This document shows positions 37,054 through 49,848 of a stretch of DNA of 64,000 bases, piece after piece. The notes under the pieces were generated by a model. That model was not told the origin of the DNA and made no database searches. It was given only the letters and a program-made list of their open reading frames with translations. A program made the translations under genes and the position numbers. Origin of the DNA: Ashinkailepas kermadecensis (Eukaryota > Arthropoda > Thecostraca > Neolepadidae); assembly GCA_034440615.1 (NCBI GenBank), contig JAOTOM010004382.1, forward strand, positions 62,001 to 126,000, written 5' to 3'. Every line of letters starts with the position of its first letter. The first letter of the stretch is position 1.

Positions 37054-37567
37054 GCACCATGACGGCCACCCGCTGGTGGAGGACGACCACTACCACATCC
37101 GGCGCGTGGCCGAGGGCACCCAGCTGTCGATCGCCGACAGCGGCGCCGCCGACGCCGGCACCTACACGGTCAGCGCGCGCAACTCGGCCGGCCTGTCGGC
37201 GGCCAGCATCCGGCTGTCGCTGCAGCCGCCGCCGCTGCCGCCCAAGCCCGCCGGCCGGACGTCGCCGGCGGTGGCGGAGGAGGCGGAGGCGGCGGCGGGG
37301 GCGGCGGCGGGGGCGGCGGCGGCGCCCCCCAGACCGCCGCGGTCGCCGCGCACGGCGCGCGCGGCCGAGCCCGGCCGGGCCGTGGTGCAGCAGCGCGACG
37401 ACTACACGCCGTTCGTGAGACGCGGTCGGCCGCACCGGCAGGAGCCGGCGACTGGCGGCCGGCTGCCGCCAGTCTCCGCCGGCGGCTCCGCCGGCGGCTC
37501 CGCAGGCGCCTCCCCCGCAGGCGACAGAGTGGACTCGGCCGCGTCACCGGCGGCCGGCGGCGGGCAG
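37054..37567 (+). CDS. Exon 1 of visible Ig gene: C-terminal half of an Ig domain plus Pro/Ala/Gly-rich linker
   Basis: The acceptor is ttgtccgacag|g ending at 37053 and the donor is cag|gtgagt at 37568. The exon enters with one base completing a codon (phase 2) and leaves in phase 0. It starts with HHDGHPLVEDDHYHIRR, then TQLSIADSGAADAGTYTVSA and RNSAG, a classic C'-to-G strand half of a muscle Ig domain. The usual F-strand Cys is Thr here (GTYTV). From about residue 60 the sequence becomes low complexity: proline-rich, then an Ala/Glu/Gly run from a GGC/GCG trinucleotide tract near 37275-37326, an Arg-rich patch with YTPFVRRGR, and Gly-Ser-Ala repeats. This looks like an intrinsically disordered linker. 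The first half of this Ig domain needs an upstream exon ending in phase 2, which I did not find. The intron before it ends in a CCTCACATC-type repeat. Confidence 0.8.
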
Positions 37568-39763
37568 GTGAGTCGGCAGCGTGCTGCTGGTGATGACGCT
37601 GCTGTCGTCAGCTGCTGAAGCTGAAGGTCACATTTGGTTGAACAGCGTGATATTCAACCAAATCCGGAATGCCCAATGGTTGAAACAGTGGAAAAATGCA
37701 ACAGATGACGTCACGACGGACTGACAACTTTTGCTATGAACCTTTGCCTTTGATGCTGATTTCAGCTGTCGACGGCAGGTGTCGATTTGTGAGGTGTGGG
37801 CGTGATTTGAGCAGTAGCTAGGCTGCTCTGTTCCAGCTGTCTTCCCGGTGTTTGTCAGATGATTTATCAGCTCTGGCACCAAGTGAAATTGTTTTTATGG
37901 GTGACATCGCAGCTTATATTGACCACAGAATGAGATCTGGGACACCTGCGTTGGTGTGTTGTCTGTATTGGCAGCAAGACATACGGTTTATTCAGTTTTA
38001 TCCACGGAAACGTGCATTGAATGGCCGTTGCAAAACGTTCTAGACTGGGAGCGATATTGGATACTTGCTGCTGCAGAATAACGTCATTATCCATCCGCCG
38101 AATATGGCGGAACGGCAACCTCTGATGCGGCAAAGAAGAAGGGACACTATTCTCGCCCGGTGATATTGCGAGCAAGCAAGGGAACGACCGGCTCACAGCC
38201 GCCCGACACATAACCGCTTTCATCAAGGCACCAGCACTATTCGCAACACATACCTACACGACCAGGGCACCCGCACCAGTCACCACAGCACCACAGCACC
38301 ACAGTCACCGCACCACCCTTCCACAGCCACGTGTGGAAGTACGACCGGCATTGCCCACCAATGCGACGAACCCAGCCCGGCCGTTCCTCCAGCGGCCCGA
38401 TCTGAGTGGTGATTTCGCACCCAGCCGACCGCCGCATTCCTCCGACTGCAACATCCCACTGGCTGTTGCATCCTGGCTGCTACAGCCGCCACCCTACACC
38501 ACCGTCTCTCCACGGCCGAGCGAGGGTCTGGGCCGCACCGCGGTTCTTCCAGATCTGGAGGTTCCAGGTCGCAAGTCGCGGCGCAGACGCCACCTGTTGG
38601 CCGGCGACCGTCGCGTCGCCGTGACTCGCCGGGCTTCCGCGCGCCGGGCTGCCACGCGCCAGGCGGTTGCTCGTCTGACAAGTGGGACGCCATTTTTCAC
38701 GCCCTTGAGACGTGTCGCCTGTGAGTTACGGCGTCAGAATTATGGCCGGCGTGACCCACGGCCGCACGTCACGCTTGCTGACGTACGAGCGCGCCCGTCA
38801 TGGGCTGTGTTCGCGCGGAGCCTCTGCGTCATCCGGAGGTGATGTGCTGCAGACGAACTGGATATGCACGCACAGCACGAGTGCACCCGGTAACCATGGT
38901 AATAATGCCAGCGCTTTGCAAATTCTCAACTGTCCACATGGCAGTGCTTGATTGTTTTCTTGACTTGAAGGCATTGCAATTTATTCCTCGTTTATCTTCA
39001 GTGTATTCGCCGTTTTGCATCCTGAGCCATGATACATTGTCTTGACCCAGAAGTAGCGTTGTTCTTCACGATTTCGTTGCGTGAAAATCCGCACTTCATT
39101 GCATATGGGATACTTCAACATGTGCCTCCTGGGTGCATCATATCCCCATCTCAGTGCGCAGATATGGATACGCCCAACAACGTAGATACATCGTTAAAAA
39201 GAAGAAGAAGAAACAGAAGCATAATTTTATTATCTGCACACAAAATGGGTCGCAACGTAATCCGAATCAACAAATTAAACTTGGATGCAACGGGCGCAAG
39301 TGCACTGCAATTATAAAGGGCTACTCGTCATCAGCTGATAGCCAAATGATCTGAAGGATACTATCTTCCTTCACCGGATATCTTCCTTCACCGGGGTCTC
39401 GCCTCAGTCTGTCACAACGTTCGGATGGTACATCGCCGTGTATTTTTTTTACTCGAGTGAAGGGAGTTCTACAACTGGTAGGTTTTTCTCCGGGCGCCTC
39501 GAACCACCTCGCCAACTCTCGGACCTTCCATGGCGATTCGACAGCGCCATTGCAGTTCCCGTTGTCTGTGCGGCGTGAGAGGCCCGGCCCGTTGGCGTAA
39601 CTCCAATACCCGATGGTCGCCCGGGTCAATGTCGTAAAATTGGCGTTCCGCCGAGCGGTGGCAGGCCGGCAGAACAGGCGAGCAGTCAGGTGCTCAGACA
39701 GAGTGATGGCGGATATGCCGCTTACTGGCACGGTCGGCTCCTCCGACCGGCCCTGGTGAGGCT

Positions 39764-39913
<150 letters not shown>

Positions 39914-40087
39914 GTCACTGGTGGGGATCCGTGTGGGTGGGGAAGCCATGCGCACCATCTGAGCTGCTATGCAGTTCGCGCCTTTCTATACAGTTCGCGC
40001 CTTTCTATAGCGCAGCGTGATCCACGTCTGCAGAGCACGTGTTTGTGATAGAGGTTCGGAGCAACACAGTGCTCTGGCGAGCCAAGC

Positions 40088-40232
40088 CACCGGTCCTCTC
40101 TCAGAGCGGCTCGGCGGCCGAGCCGGGTCACCAGTCCTCTCAGAGCGGCTGAGCCCCGGGGCCGGGTGGGTCACCAGTCCTCTCAGAGCGGCTGAGCCGC
40201 GGGCCGAGAGTCCTCTCAGGGCGGCTGAATCG
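40088..40232 (+). repeat. About 45-bp GC-rich tandem repeat, four copies
   Basis: gtcctctcagagcggctgag with gggtcacca spacers, just upstream of the promoter-like block. Confidence 0.75.
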
Positions 40233-40391
40233 CGAGGCTGACGACGCCGGCGGCATGGATGGCAGCTGGCACCACTATCCGCTCGCTCCACTGTAATGAA
40301 GATGAACGGGCGCCGACTGCCTTGACGAGCGAGACGCATTGTTCGGCCGGCTCGGGCTCCCCGGAGGAGGCTCGCTCTACTGCGAGGTAAA

Positions 40392-40500
40392 CACGTGACG
40401 TCACCGCCCGTGGGGGCCAATGGTGTCCCGCGATAACCAGAGCGGCTGTTTCGGCGCGGCGCCGATTAAAAGCCCTTGGGACACAGCGGATAACTCACAA
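40392..40500 (+). promoter_or_regulatory. Candidate internal promoter (E-box, CRE, CCAAT, TATA-like)
   Basis: CACGTG at 40392-40397 overlaps TGACGTCA at 40396-40403. A CCAAT box is at 40417-40421, ATTAAAA at 40465-40471, and an initiator-like ctcaca near 40494-40499, about 30 bases downstream. Spacing fits a + strand promoter inside the first visible intron of the Ig gene. Inference only; no first exon was defined. Confidence 0.42.
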
Positions 40501-42220
40501 GAAGCTGAGTGTCTCCAGTCGGTGATACAGTCGGAGCCGGCCCAACCAAATGTTGTGTATCTACCTCCCCAGAGAAATTCATCGACATGCCAAGCTAGAA
40601 GCGTGCTTAGGACTCTGAATTCCTTTGGCGGCTCAAGTTAAGTGCCATCAGCATCGGTTGGTAGATGTCTTCAGATTTTGTGTTCAAAATACATTTTGGT
40701 GCCAGATATTTAGTGCACGCCGTCAGCCTAATCTTATATTAACTTTGAGAAGGGACAGTATGGCGTGTGAACGTTTTCCTTTGAGTGGGCGTGGCGTGTG
40801 ACACACATTTGCGGACGGCTTCAGTTATCCTCTGACATTGCACATATTTTCCCACAAATGCCGACAGTTTCGTATTTCTCGTTTCTACCCGCTCCACCCT
40901 CTCCTCCGAGGTCCATTCCAGTGTTGAAAACAGTTTTATCATTATCTTTTCACCATGATTTTCGCCATCCTCGGTCTAAGCTTACGGCGGGCTGTACGAC
41001 GGAAACTACGCCTCAGAGAATATGACGGAGACTACGTCTCTGAGAGGACGACCGAGCCTGCGGCGTTTGCACCCATCACGTGGAACATCACTTTAACCCG
41101 GCCCACCTACGAGCAGAATCATGAAACACCAACAATCCCCTCGCCACCCAGCTGCTTATAAAAATTCCACCCTGCCGGCTCCATTGCCCTGGTCAGGTTT
41201 CGATCGTCGCCTCATTTGGACCTGCACCAGGGACTTCTGGAACGTGTTGGGATGGTTGAGAGTTTCACCAGAGCGAATCTATAACGTTGCCAACACGGCG
41301 AGGGACAGCCAAGTCGACAACACGACGAGGGACAGCCACGTCTCGCTCGTAGCGCCCCATCAGTGGCGATACTGCTTGTCCGAGTGGTCGCCCGACACAG
41401 CGGCCCACGTGAGCGGCTCCCCGACACAGCGGCCCACCGCCACGTCTGGCAGCGGCCTCTGGACGGGCGCACCGGCGACCTTGGTGCCGCACCGGCCGCC
41501 GGGTGCCAAGCGCGAGCCGAGCGCCGCCGGAGCCGGCCCATCGCCGGTCCGCCACTCGTCCGGCGTCCAGGTGTCGCGTCGGTAGTCGTCGGAGCCGACG
41601 GCGGCCGACTGGAGTCGTCTGAGCCGACGGCGGCCGCCTGGAGCCGGCGCGGCCGACCGAGGCGCCCGGGCACGCCGCGCCAGCCCACCTGTTGCCGGCT
41701 GTGTCGCACGCTGGAGAGCGGGCCCGCCGCAGCAGTGCTGGCCGCCGGTGAATTGTCGCGTGCGGTGGCCGAGGGACGCGGCTCTTTGCGGTCGCTGTGA
41801 GGGGAGCAGCCGGGTGTACCGTGGCGAGTGAGAGAGTGCTGTGCTGAGTGCCGCCCGTGCGTCTGCGAGTGCACGCGACAGGATATCTCGATCGCGATAG
41901 TCTTCCGTTGTGGGGGGCTGGCGAGAGGCGCCGGCTCCGCGTAGCTCGGCCGCCGCCGGCAGACCGGTGCGCTTCACGCCGTGGACGCCGTCGGCGACAC
42001 GCACGCCAACAGTAAGCAGCTCACGACGGAGCCGCCTCAGGTGAGCGCGCGTCGGCGCCGTCGACTGGCGTGGCGGACCGCGTCGCCGCCGACGACCGAG
42101 CTGCCGCGACGACCGGCCGGGCGCCCGCCGTCTGTTTATCGCACGGCCGATGTGTACGACTACCGGGGTCGTGTTTGATATCACGAGAGAGTGCGCGGGC
42201 CGGCCGACGCTCGCCTCCGG

Positions 42221-43247
42221 CCGCATGTTCGCTACACACGAGTGTCTGAGTGGGTAGAGGTGTCTCTGGCCGCATGTTCGCTACACACGAGTGTCTGAGT
42301 GGGAAGAGGTGTCTCTGACCGCATGTTCGCTACACACGAGTGTCTGAGTGGGCAGAGGTGTCTCTGACCGCATGTTCGCTACACACGAGTGTCTGAGTGG
42401 GCAGAGGTGTCTCTGACCGCATGTTCGCTACACACGAGTGTCTGAGTGGGTAGAGGTGTCTCCGGCCGCATGTTCGCTACACACGAGTGTCTGAGTGGGT
42501 AGAGGTGTCTCTGGCCGCATGTTCGCTACACACGAGTGTCTGAGTGGGAAGAGGTGTCTCTGACCGCATGTTCGCTACACACGAGTGTCTGAGTGGGTAG
42601 AGGTGTCTCCGGCCGCATGTTCGCTACACACGAGTGTCTGAGTGGGAAGAGGTGTCTCTGGCCGCATGTTCGCTACACACGAGTGTCTGAGTGGGTAGAG
42701 ATGTCTCTGACCGCATGTTCGCTACACACGAGTGTCTGAGTGGGTAGAGGTGTCTCCGGCCGCATGTTCGCTACACACGAGTGTCTGAGTGGGCAGAGGT
42801 GTCTCTGACCGCATGTTCGCTACACACGAGTGTCTGAGTGGGCAGAGGTGTCTCTGACCGCATGTTCGCTACACACGAGTGTCTGAGTGGGCAGAGGTGT
42901 CTCTGACCGCATGTTCGCTACACACGAGTGTCTGAGTGGGTAGAGGTGTCTCCGGCCGCATGTTCGCTACACACGAGTGTCTGAGTGGGCAGAGGTGTCT
43001 CTGACCGCATGTTCGCTACACACGAGTGTCTGAGTGGGTAGAGGTGTCTCTGGCCGCATGTTCGCTACACACGAGTGTCTGAGTGGGCAGAGGTGTCTCT
43101 GACCGCATGTTCGCTACACACGAGTGTCTGAGTGGGCAGAGGTGTCTCTGACCGCATGTTCGCTACACACGAGTGTCTGAGTGGGTAGAGGTGTCTCTGA
43201 CCGCATGTTCGCTACACACGAGTGTCTGAGTGTGCAGAGGTGTCTCC
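42221..43247 (+). repeat. 49-bp minisatellite, about 21 copies
   Basis: Unit ccgcatgttcgctacacacg, agtgtctgagtgggcagagg, tgtctctga. Only a few sites vary: ggccg/gaccg, g(t/c/a)agagg and ctctg/ctccg. 49 bp is not a codon multiple. Intronic. Confidence 0.95.
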
Positions 43248-44441
43248 GGCCGGTCGGTTTTCGTCTGTTCAGAAGGCGGGACCGCGTGCAGCAGTCCTGC
43301 CGACATTGCGTCACGGCACTGGACACGCGCACGCTCCGTGACGAGACGTGGGCTCGAATCCCGCGCGGTCCTCGTCATTTTGCCTGTTGACTGCCGGTGC
43401 CAGGTGGACGAAAAAGCGGGGCTGTGGCAGCGCAGGCGAAAAGCCTGGTTATACGTTATGCCGTTGGAACGGAATTACGTGGCCTCGTGATCGACGTATG
43501 GTTTCTGCAGCAGGCGCTGGTTAGCATATCCTTGTTTCCCGTGTGTGCTAACGTCCGAGCAGGCGTTGGCATTGGCTCTCCTGGCGCCCGAGCAGGCATT
43601 GGCGTAAAAAGATGCATTCGTAGACAAGGTAAATAGCATCTATTGAGCACTTATTTGCGTTTGCGTGTCAATTCACACGCATAGCTGTCGGTAGCGCTGA
43701 GTTTACGGTGTGGAAAGGAGTTTTCCTTTGGTTTGGGACCAGGATCTGGTTTATTGCATGCTCTACGCGAACACCGCAGGACAGCTTTGGTTGCGGATGC
43801 ATGGGAACGTGACCATCCATGTGTTGTGGTGATCAAGCCCTGTTCAAAGTCATTGCTACCGGAAGGAAGGCTCGGGTGGCGTGATATTGTCATTCTGACA
43901 TGGGGGGGGGGGGCGTATTCTGGGTATAACTCCATTGCCGAAATGTACAAGCGTTATGTGCCTCGCTTGTTTCAAATCATGCTGTTGAGACAAAGCCTGT
44001 GTTTTAGTCACGTTGTAGACAGTGCGCCACCTCCGCTCAATGTGAGACAACCTGGTGCACTTGAGACAACTTGGTACACTTGAGACAACTTGGTGCGCTT
44101 ATTTCACAACGGCTTTCATTCACACCTTTGCTATCTTTGCTAAACTGCAATGCGCCTGCATACTAAATTGACCACGTTTGGCTGCCGACTGTTCATACTG
44201 GCACATTCAGTGTCATGCTGAACAGCTTAGCCATCTACAACTACCTACATGTCTGCAGGTGGTTAGATTTGACCGTCTAATTGGATTGGGCGCTTTGTCA
44301 GTCTCAAGCGCACTTCTCACATCGCCCATGTGATGTCGCAACACGGAAGTCCACTACGTGTTGCAGCTCCCGCAGTGGTCCACATTTCGTTACGTTGGCG
44401 ATTAGTGACGTGCCGCCAGTGACGTGACCTCTGTGCCACAG

Positions 44442-45073
44442 GTGCCTTGGGGTCACGGCACGCCGCCGCTGCCGTCTAGCGCAGAGGCGTGGCCTGCCAC
44501 CGATGGCGCCCCGCCCAGCGAGAGTGCCTCCGGGTGGCGCCCCATGCCGACTGAGACCGAGCCCCAGCGGTCCGCCGCCACCGGTGCCGCCCCAGTGGAC
44601 AGGGCAGGTCAGTCCGCCGCCACAGGTGCCGCCCCAGTGGGCAGGGCAGGTCAGTCCTCCGCCACAGGTGCCGCCCTGGTGGGCAGAACAGGTCAGTCCT
44701 CCGCCCCAGGTGTGGCCCCAGTGTTCAGGACAGGTCAGTCCTCCGCCCCAGGTGTGGCCCCAGTGTTCAGGACAGGTCAGTCCTCCGCCCCAGGTGTGGC
44801 CCCAGTGTTCGGGACAGGTCAGTCTGCCGCCCCAGGTGTGGCCCCAGTGTTCAGGACAGGTCAGTCCTCCGCCCCAGGTGTGGCCCCAGTGTTCGGGACA
44901 GGTCAGTCCTCCGCCCCAGGTGTGGCCCCAGTGTTCAGGACAGGTCAGTCCTCCGCCCCAGGTGTGGCCCCAGTGTTCAGGACAGGTCAGTCCTCCGCCC
45001 CAGGTGTGGCCCCAGTGTTCAGGACAGGTCAGTCCTCCGCCCCAGGTGTGGCCCCAGTGTTCAGGACAGGCCA
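44442..45073 (+). CDS. Exon 2: disordered linker with in-frame 42-bp coding minisatellite (14-residue repeat)
   Basis: Acceptor ctctgtgccacag ends at 44441, entering in phase 0 as exon 1 requires. The exon is open for 632 bases and ends at a consensus donor, ca|gtaagt at 45074, in phase 2, exactly what exon 3 needs; one codon further is a stop. About 45 Pro/Ser/Glu-rich residues (starting VPWGHGTPPLPSS) are followed by about 12 repeats of a 14-residue unit, consensus GQSSAPGVAPVFRT. Early units are divergent (GQSAATGAAPVGRA); later ones are nearly identical. Every unit contains acag|gtcagt, a good 5' splice-site match in phase 1, and cgccccag|g, an acceptor-like string. Alternative ends within the array are therefore possible, for example at 44607. 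Exon reality rests on phase agreement, composition like the exon 1 linker and the strong terminal donor, not on homology. Confidence 0.62.
44608..45073 (+). repeat. 42-bp coding minisatellite inside exon 2
   Basis: Consensus aggacaggtcagtcctccgc and cccaggtgtggccccagtgttc. Repeats become more uniform toward the 3' end. Described with exon 2. Confidence 0.93.
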
Positions 45074-45473
45074 GTAAGTCAATCACGGCATCTGACTAAT
45101 GGAATTACTCTGCCAAAGGTCAGCCTAGGCCAGCCTCTATATCACCAGCCGTATTACTCACTCGGCATCGTCGTCAGACATGTTCTTAATATCTGGCAAA
45201 AGATGGATGCGGACCTACCAGGAGGGATACCGACGATCAGCTGTGATGTCATGTCCGTGCTGTCAGGTCGCGGTGATTGACCCAGCTGGAAATACGTTCC
45301 TGTGGCGTGGCGCAGCTCAAATACCACACGGGAAACAGCAAATATGGCACCTGGGCATATTCAGGCGCATAAGGATACACGCATTCACTTCTTATTACGG
45401 AATATATTCAGTCGCATGAGTATGCACGTATTCATTCATCCCACATACAGCGCTGGCTATAACGATCGTATAC

Positions 45474-46035
45474 CGTGACTACCACACCAGTGGTAGGTCG
45501 CCTGGTGCAGGCGTACGCTGTGCTGGTACTGCGACTGGTACACTACAGTGGTAGGTCGCCTGGTGCAGTGGTACACTGTGCTGGTGCTGTGACTGATATG
45601 CCAGAGTGGTAGGTTGCCTGATGCAGTGGTGCACTGCTGATAATGTGATTCTGTGACTGGTACACTACAACGATGAGTTATGACGTGCAGTGGTATGCTG
45701 CACTGGTATTGTGACTGGTAGACTATAGTGGTAGATCGTGTGATGTAGTGGTATGTGGCACTTGTGCTATGGCTGGTAGACCACGGTGACAGGTGGTGTG
45801 GTATAATGTCACGCTGTGCTGGTACTGTGACTGGTACACTACGGTGGAAGGTCGCCTGGTACAGTGGTACACTGTGTTGGTGCTATGACCGGTACACCAC
45901 AATGGCAGGTGGTGTGGTACAGTAGCACGCTGTACTGGTACTGTGACTGGTACACTACGGTGGAAGGTCGCCTGGTGCAGTGGTACACTGTGTTGGTGCT
46001 ATGACCGGTACACCACAGTGGCAGGTGGTGTGGTG
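45474..46035 (+). repeat. 58-bp degenerate tandem repeat, 9 to 10 copies
   Basis: Unit with gtggtaggtcgcctggtgca, gtggtacactgtgctggt and gctgtgactggtacac. Rich in TGG/TGC steps. Intronic, with no frame maintained. Confidence 0.88.
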
Positions 46036-48907
46036 CAGCTGGCAACTGCAGCTGCCAGCTCGCTGTGCAGAAAGCTCCAGCTGTTGGCACGTCCAGGAGC
46101 GACACCGATCGAGTGCAGGACCCGGTGCAGTAGTCGGCGTCCGATCCGTGATGGAGTGTCCGACAGCACGGGTGTCGTCGCAGCAGCGATGTGTGGTCGC
46201 AAGCTCACGCGCGCCGCAACGCCCCGCCGGTGACGTACGAGCCGGAGCAGTTCCAGTGACGCCCGCTAGATGTCATTGCAGTGTCGCGGACAGCAGCCGC
46301 CGCGCCGGTCCGGCGGCTTCCGGCGCCAAAACTGCGCGCCTACGACGGAACGGCTGTCCGTTAGTTGCCGATATGCGATGCCTTCGCGGTGTGGCCGACA
46401 CGCTTCCTACTGACTGAACTTAACCAGCCAGCGTCGAAAGCCTTCCGCATTAGAGCGACGCGCTTGCGTGAATAGATATGCATTCTGGCAGGCACATGTC
46501 ATTAACAAGATAATGTGGCTTGTGGCCAATGTGGCAACAATTAAACTGCTGCACAAATTGCTATCGGCGCAGATCCTGCACTTGGACTGGGAGACATGTT
46601 CATGTGCACATGTGGATGCGCTAACCAAAAGATGTCTGACTGGAGAGATGGTGCACGAGTCGCAGGCTCTCGCATATGTTGTGATAACCAGGCAAGTTGT
46701 AACCCTTATGTGTAAGGCATGGAAATACATCCGAATGTTAACGAGGGCTTATTAAGCCGCCCCTTCAGATCTCGATAACCTACGGACAAATATTTTGGAA
46801 AATATGTCATTGGAAAGCTTATTGCGTTAATTACGTCTTTAAAGAACCAAAACTTTCAGGGGGGATAACCCCGCCCCCCCTCTAATCTCCAAACTAAACG
46901 TCGCACGAAAACGAAAGAGATGTCATCGGAAAGCGCTCGAAGAGTAGGGCCAGGCACCATCCCCAATTTTTTTTTATCTCGAAAAGTGACCTCACTAGGG
47001 GCCTAGATTTTCACGACTTCATCATGTTTTTGGCTCTAGGGAATTCATTTTGGGGGAGATTTGAAGAAAAAAATTATTTGGAATCAGAAAAGGAAGACGA
47101 AATTGACCAGGGCCAGAACATTTTTGGCCACCCAAAAATGACAATTTTATTTTTTGGAAATTACAAAATTTTGAGTTTTAAAGTTTTCTTCAATTTTTCT
47201 TTTTCTAATGGGTAGAGCGGACCGAAAAACGGTGTTCGAAGTCAACTTGCTTTCATAAAGAAATGCTTACTTTAGCCAGAACCTTCGATTTAACTCTAAT
47301 GGGCATATATGCAAAACTAATAAGTAATACAAAACGGGGAAAAATCCTCTGGTGCGTTTTGTTGTGCCCCTAAAGATAAGCAAACGTTGAAAGCTTCATT
47401 AAAATGTTTATATCCGTTAAAGCGTGACGGCTGGTTGAACTTTTTTTAGGTCACCTCACTTGACTTTCACTAACTCGTTGACCCTAGACGACCTGACATC
47501 AAAATTTTGACACAACATGCCAAATTGATGTGGGAAAAGGTATGCCAAATTTCGGCTCGCTGCCGCGCGCCGTTCTTTCATTGTCCGCGGAAAACCTTGG
47601 GAGGGGGGATAACAACCCCCGAGACGGCGCGGGTTAAAAGACAAACATATGGAAGGGGACAAGTCTTCTACCCTCTACCAAAGATGGAAGTTTCCTGACA
47701 TGACACATTCTAAAGGTGATCATTGCACCAAACGACGAAGAATTTGCAGGCATTGATCAAACTAATTTCATTGTATGGCAGCTCAACTATCTCACCCTCC
47801 GCCCCGCCCGAAAAACCTAAAAGGTCTTCATGATGCGTTCATGTCATGCAACCGGAATTTCACCGCATACTTTTCATCTGGATCCCGAAGGGAGTGTTGA
47901 CCTATTCCTGTTGCACGGTGCACATATCTCATTAATTCACACCAAGCAACTATAAATACATACCTCTAACCTCAGGATTCTCCACAGGACTTAGTTTTGA
48001 TGTATGTGACCATAATAAGCTCTCATTCGGTTAAAAGGTGACGAATTCCATTTAGTGGAATTCGTGTCGTAATGCAACATAATATCCGTTGTTAATGCAA
48101 CGGACCGGAAGTTTCCATGGTCTTCCAATGACAGCTCTTCAGTTATTAATGCTACAATGGCATACGTGCTTGAGTCTTCACACCTACATTTCATGCAATA
48201 TTTGCGTGCAATCAGCTCTGGATCTATGAAAAGTTGTATTACAGACCCCAGGTCTTATTTTGTTATCCGTTCGGTAGCATTCTGTGGCACTCCATCGTGT
48301 GGTCTGTGACTGATTTTGTGGCTATCTATGTATATCACATGTGGTGGGCGTTCTGTGCGTTCTGTGATCTGTTCTGCTGCCTGTCCTGTGACGTGAGCTA
48401 GGAAATGTTATGCGGCGTATTTGGTCAGGTGTTCTGAGACGAGTTCCGCACACATCCTGTGTGGTCATTCTTGCTACACAAAACAAAAACAAAATTAATA
48501 ATATGCCCACGACCTACTAATAGCACCATTTAAAACGCACACAGTTGTACATCTACGTTTGAATAACTGCATTTGTTTGGAAAAGTTAGTAAACTGGAGG
48601 GGAAGGGGTGGGGTGGGGTGGGGATGCTGTTGAAAGTCCCCTGTAATTTCCAATCTACGTACGCTAGGATGAAATGCAGAACATCGTTTGAAAGCCCTGG
48701 TTATCAAGAGCTCGAAACATACCTGATATTCGCATATTGACTGACAATAAGGTCACCAGAGATCGCATTAAGTCAATACACGGACTATGCTGAAGTCCCT
48801 GGAATTGCGTACAAAAAACAGCTTGTGTTCTTTCGAAATTGTTGTTAAAAAATTAACATAGATGAATGCATTTATATTGATCATGGTAAAAAGGGTCAAG
48901 ACGTGAT

Positions 48908-49123
48908 AGGTCAGGGCGGGTCAGAATCAGGTTTGAAAACAAAACAAAACCAATCTCCAAACTATACATGCTGGAGGTACAGGAAAGATGTATTTGGCAA
49001 GCCACTATAGCCTAGACCTCATATCACATAATATCTATAAATTTTCGGCTATACTGATGTCGCTAATGGTCATAATAGGTCAACCCAGTGACATGACCCT
49101 TACTTGAAGAATGACCTGGAAAT

Positions 49124-49173
<50 letters not shown>

Positions 49174-49848
49174 TATATATATATATATATATATGTCTCG
49201 GATCGTTCCAACAAAACCATTCAATCAAAATATTTGTATCCGATTGACATTGCAAAAATATCAGGTCAGGTCAGGTCACACCACATGGTCAGGTCATGTA
49301 AGTTGAAGCTAGAGTACTTCGGGAATATCACATTTGAAATATAACATTGTCTTCTAAGAAAAAGATGATACGATACTGGAATACGGCAAACTGTCGAGTT
49401 TCTGACCACCTGACCTGACCTCAGGTCACGCTGGGGCAATACTCACATTGATAAACCGATCTTTTCAACATTCGCCTAAGTGTGCACTGCGTGGAAAGTA
49501 ATCCCAAATAAAGATCAAAGCAGGTTAAATCAGGTCAGCTTGCACGAAGTAAGGTCATCTTAGGTCGTTCGTTTGTCATCCAACGTCATGTCGCACGACT
49601 TAGGCGGCGTTGAAACTGAATTCAGATATCTCTTGGTGAAGAGCATCAGCATTCACTATAGGGTGGCATTGTGTAGAATATGCGCATGATAATGACCTTA
49701 CCTTATGGCATTGACCTTTCACACATATTTAACCCAGCATGCTTATTTCATGCTCTTTATCATCTTCGGCGTGACGAATTACCTCCAAATTGTAGCTTCG
49801 TCACTGAATACGATACAAATGCACGGAAGTTGACCTGACGTCAGGTCA
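48908..49848. promoter_or_regulatory. Cluster of 16 AGGTCA nuclear-receptor half-sites
   Basis: Exact AGGTCA (or TGACCT) starts at 48908, 49077, 49112, 49263, 49268, 49273, 49291, 49411, 49416, 49423, 49532, 49552, 49693, 49712, 49831 and 49843. About 0.5 would be expected by chance in 941 bases. 49831-49848 is a perfect 18-bp palindrome with a central TGACGTCA. Function is inference. Confidence 0.45.

Noticed and set aside
38280..38842. GC-rich frames on both strands in intron 1
   Set aside because: Arg/Ala/Pro-rich without domains; neither strand shows splice sites matching the exon 1 or exon 2 phases convincingly.
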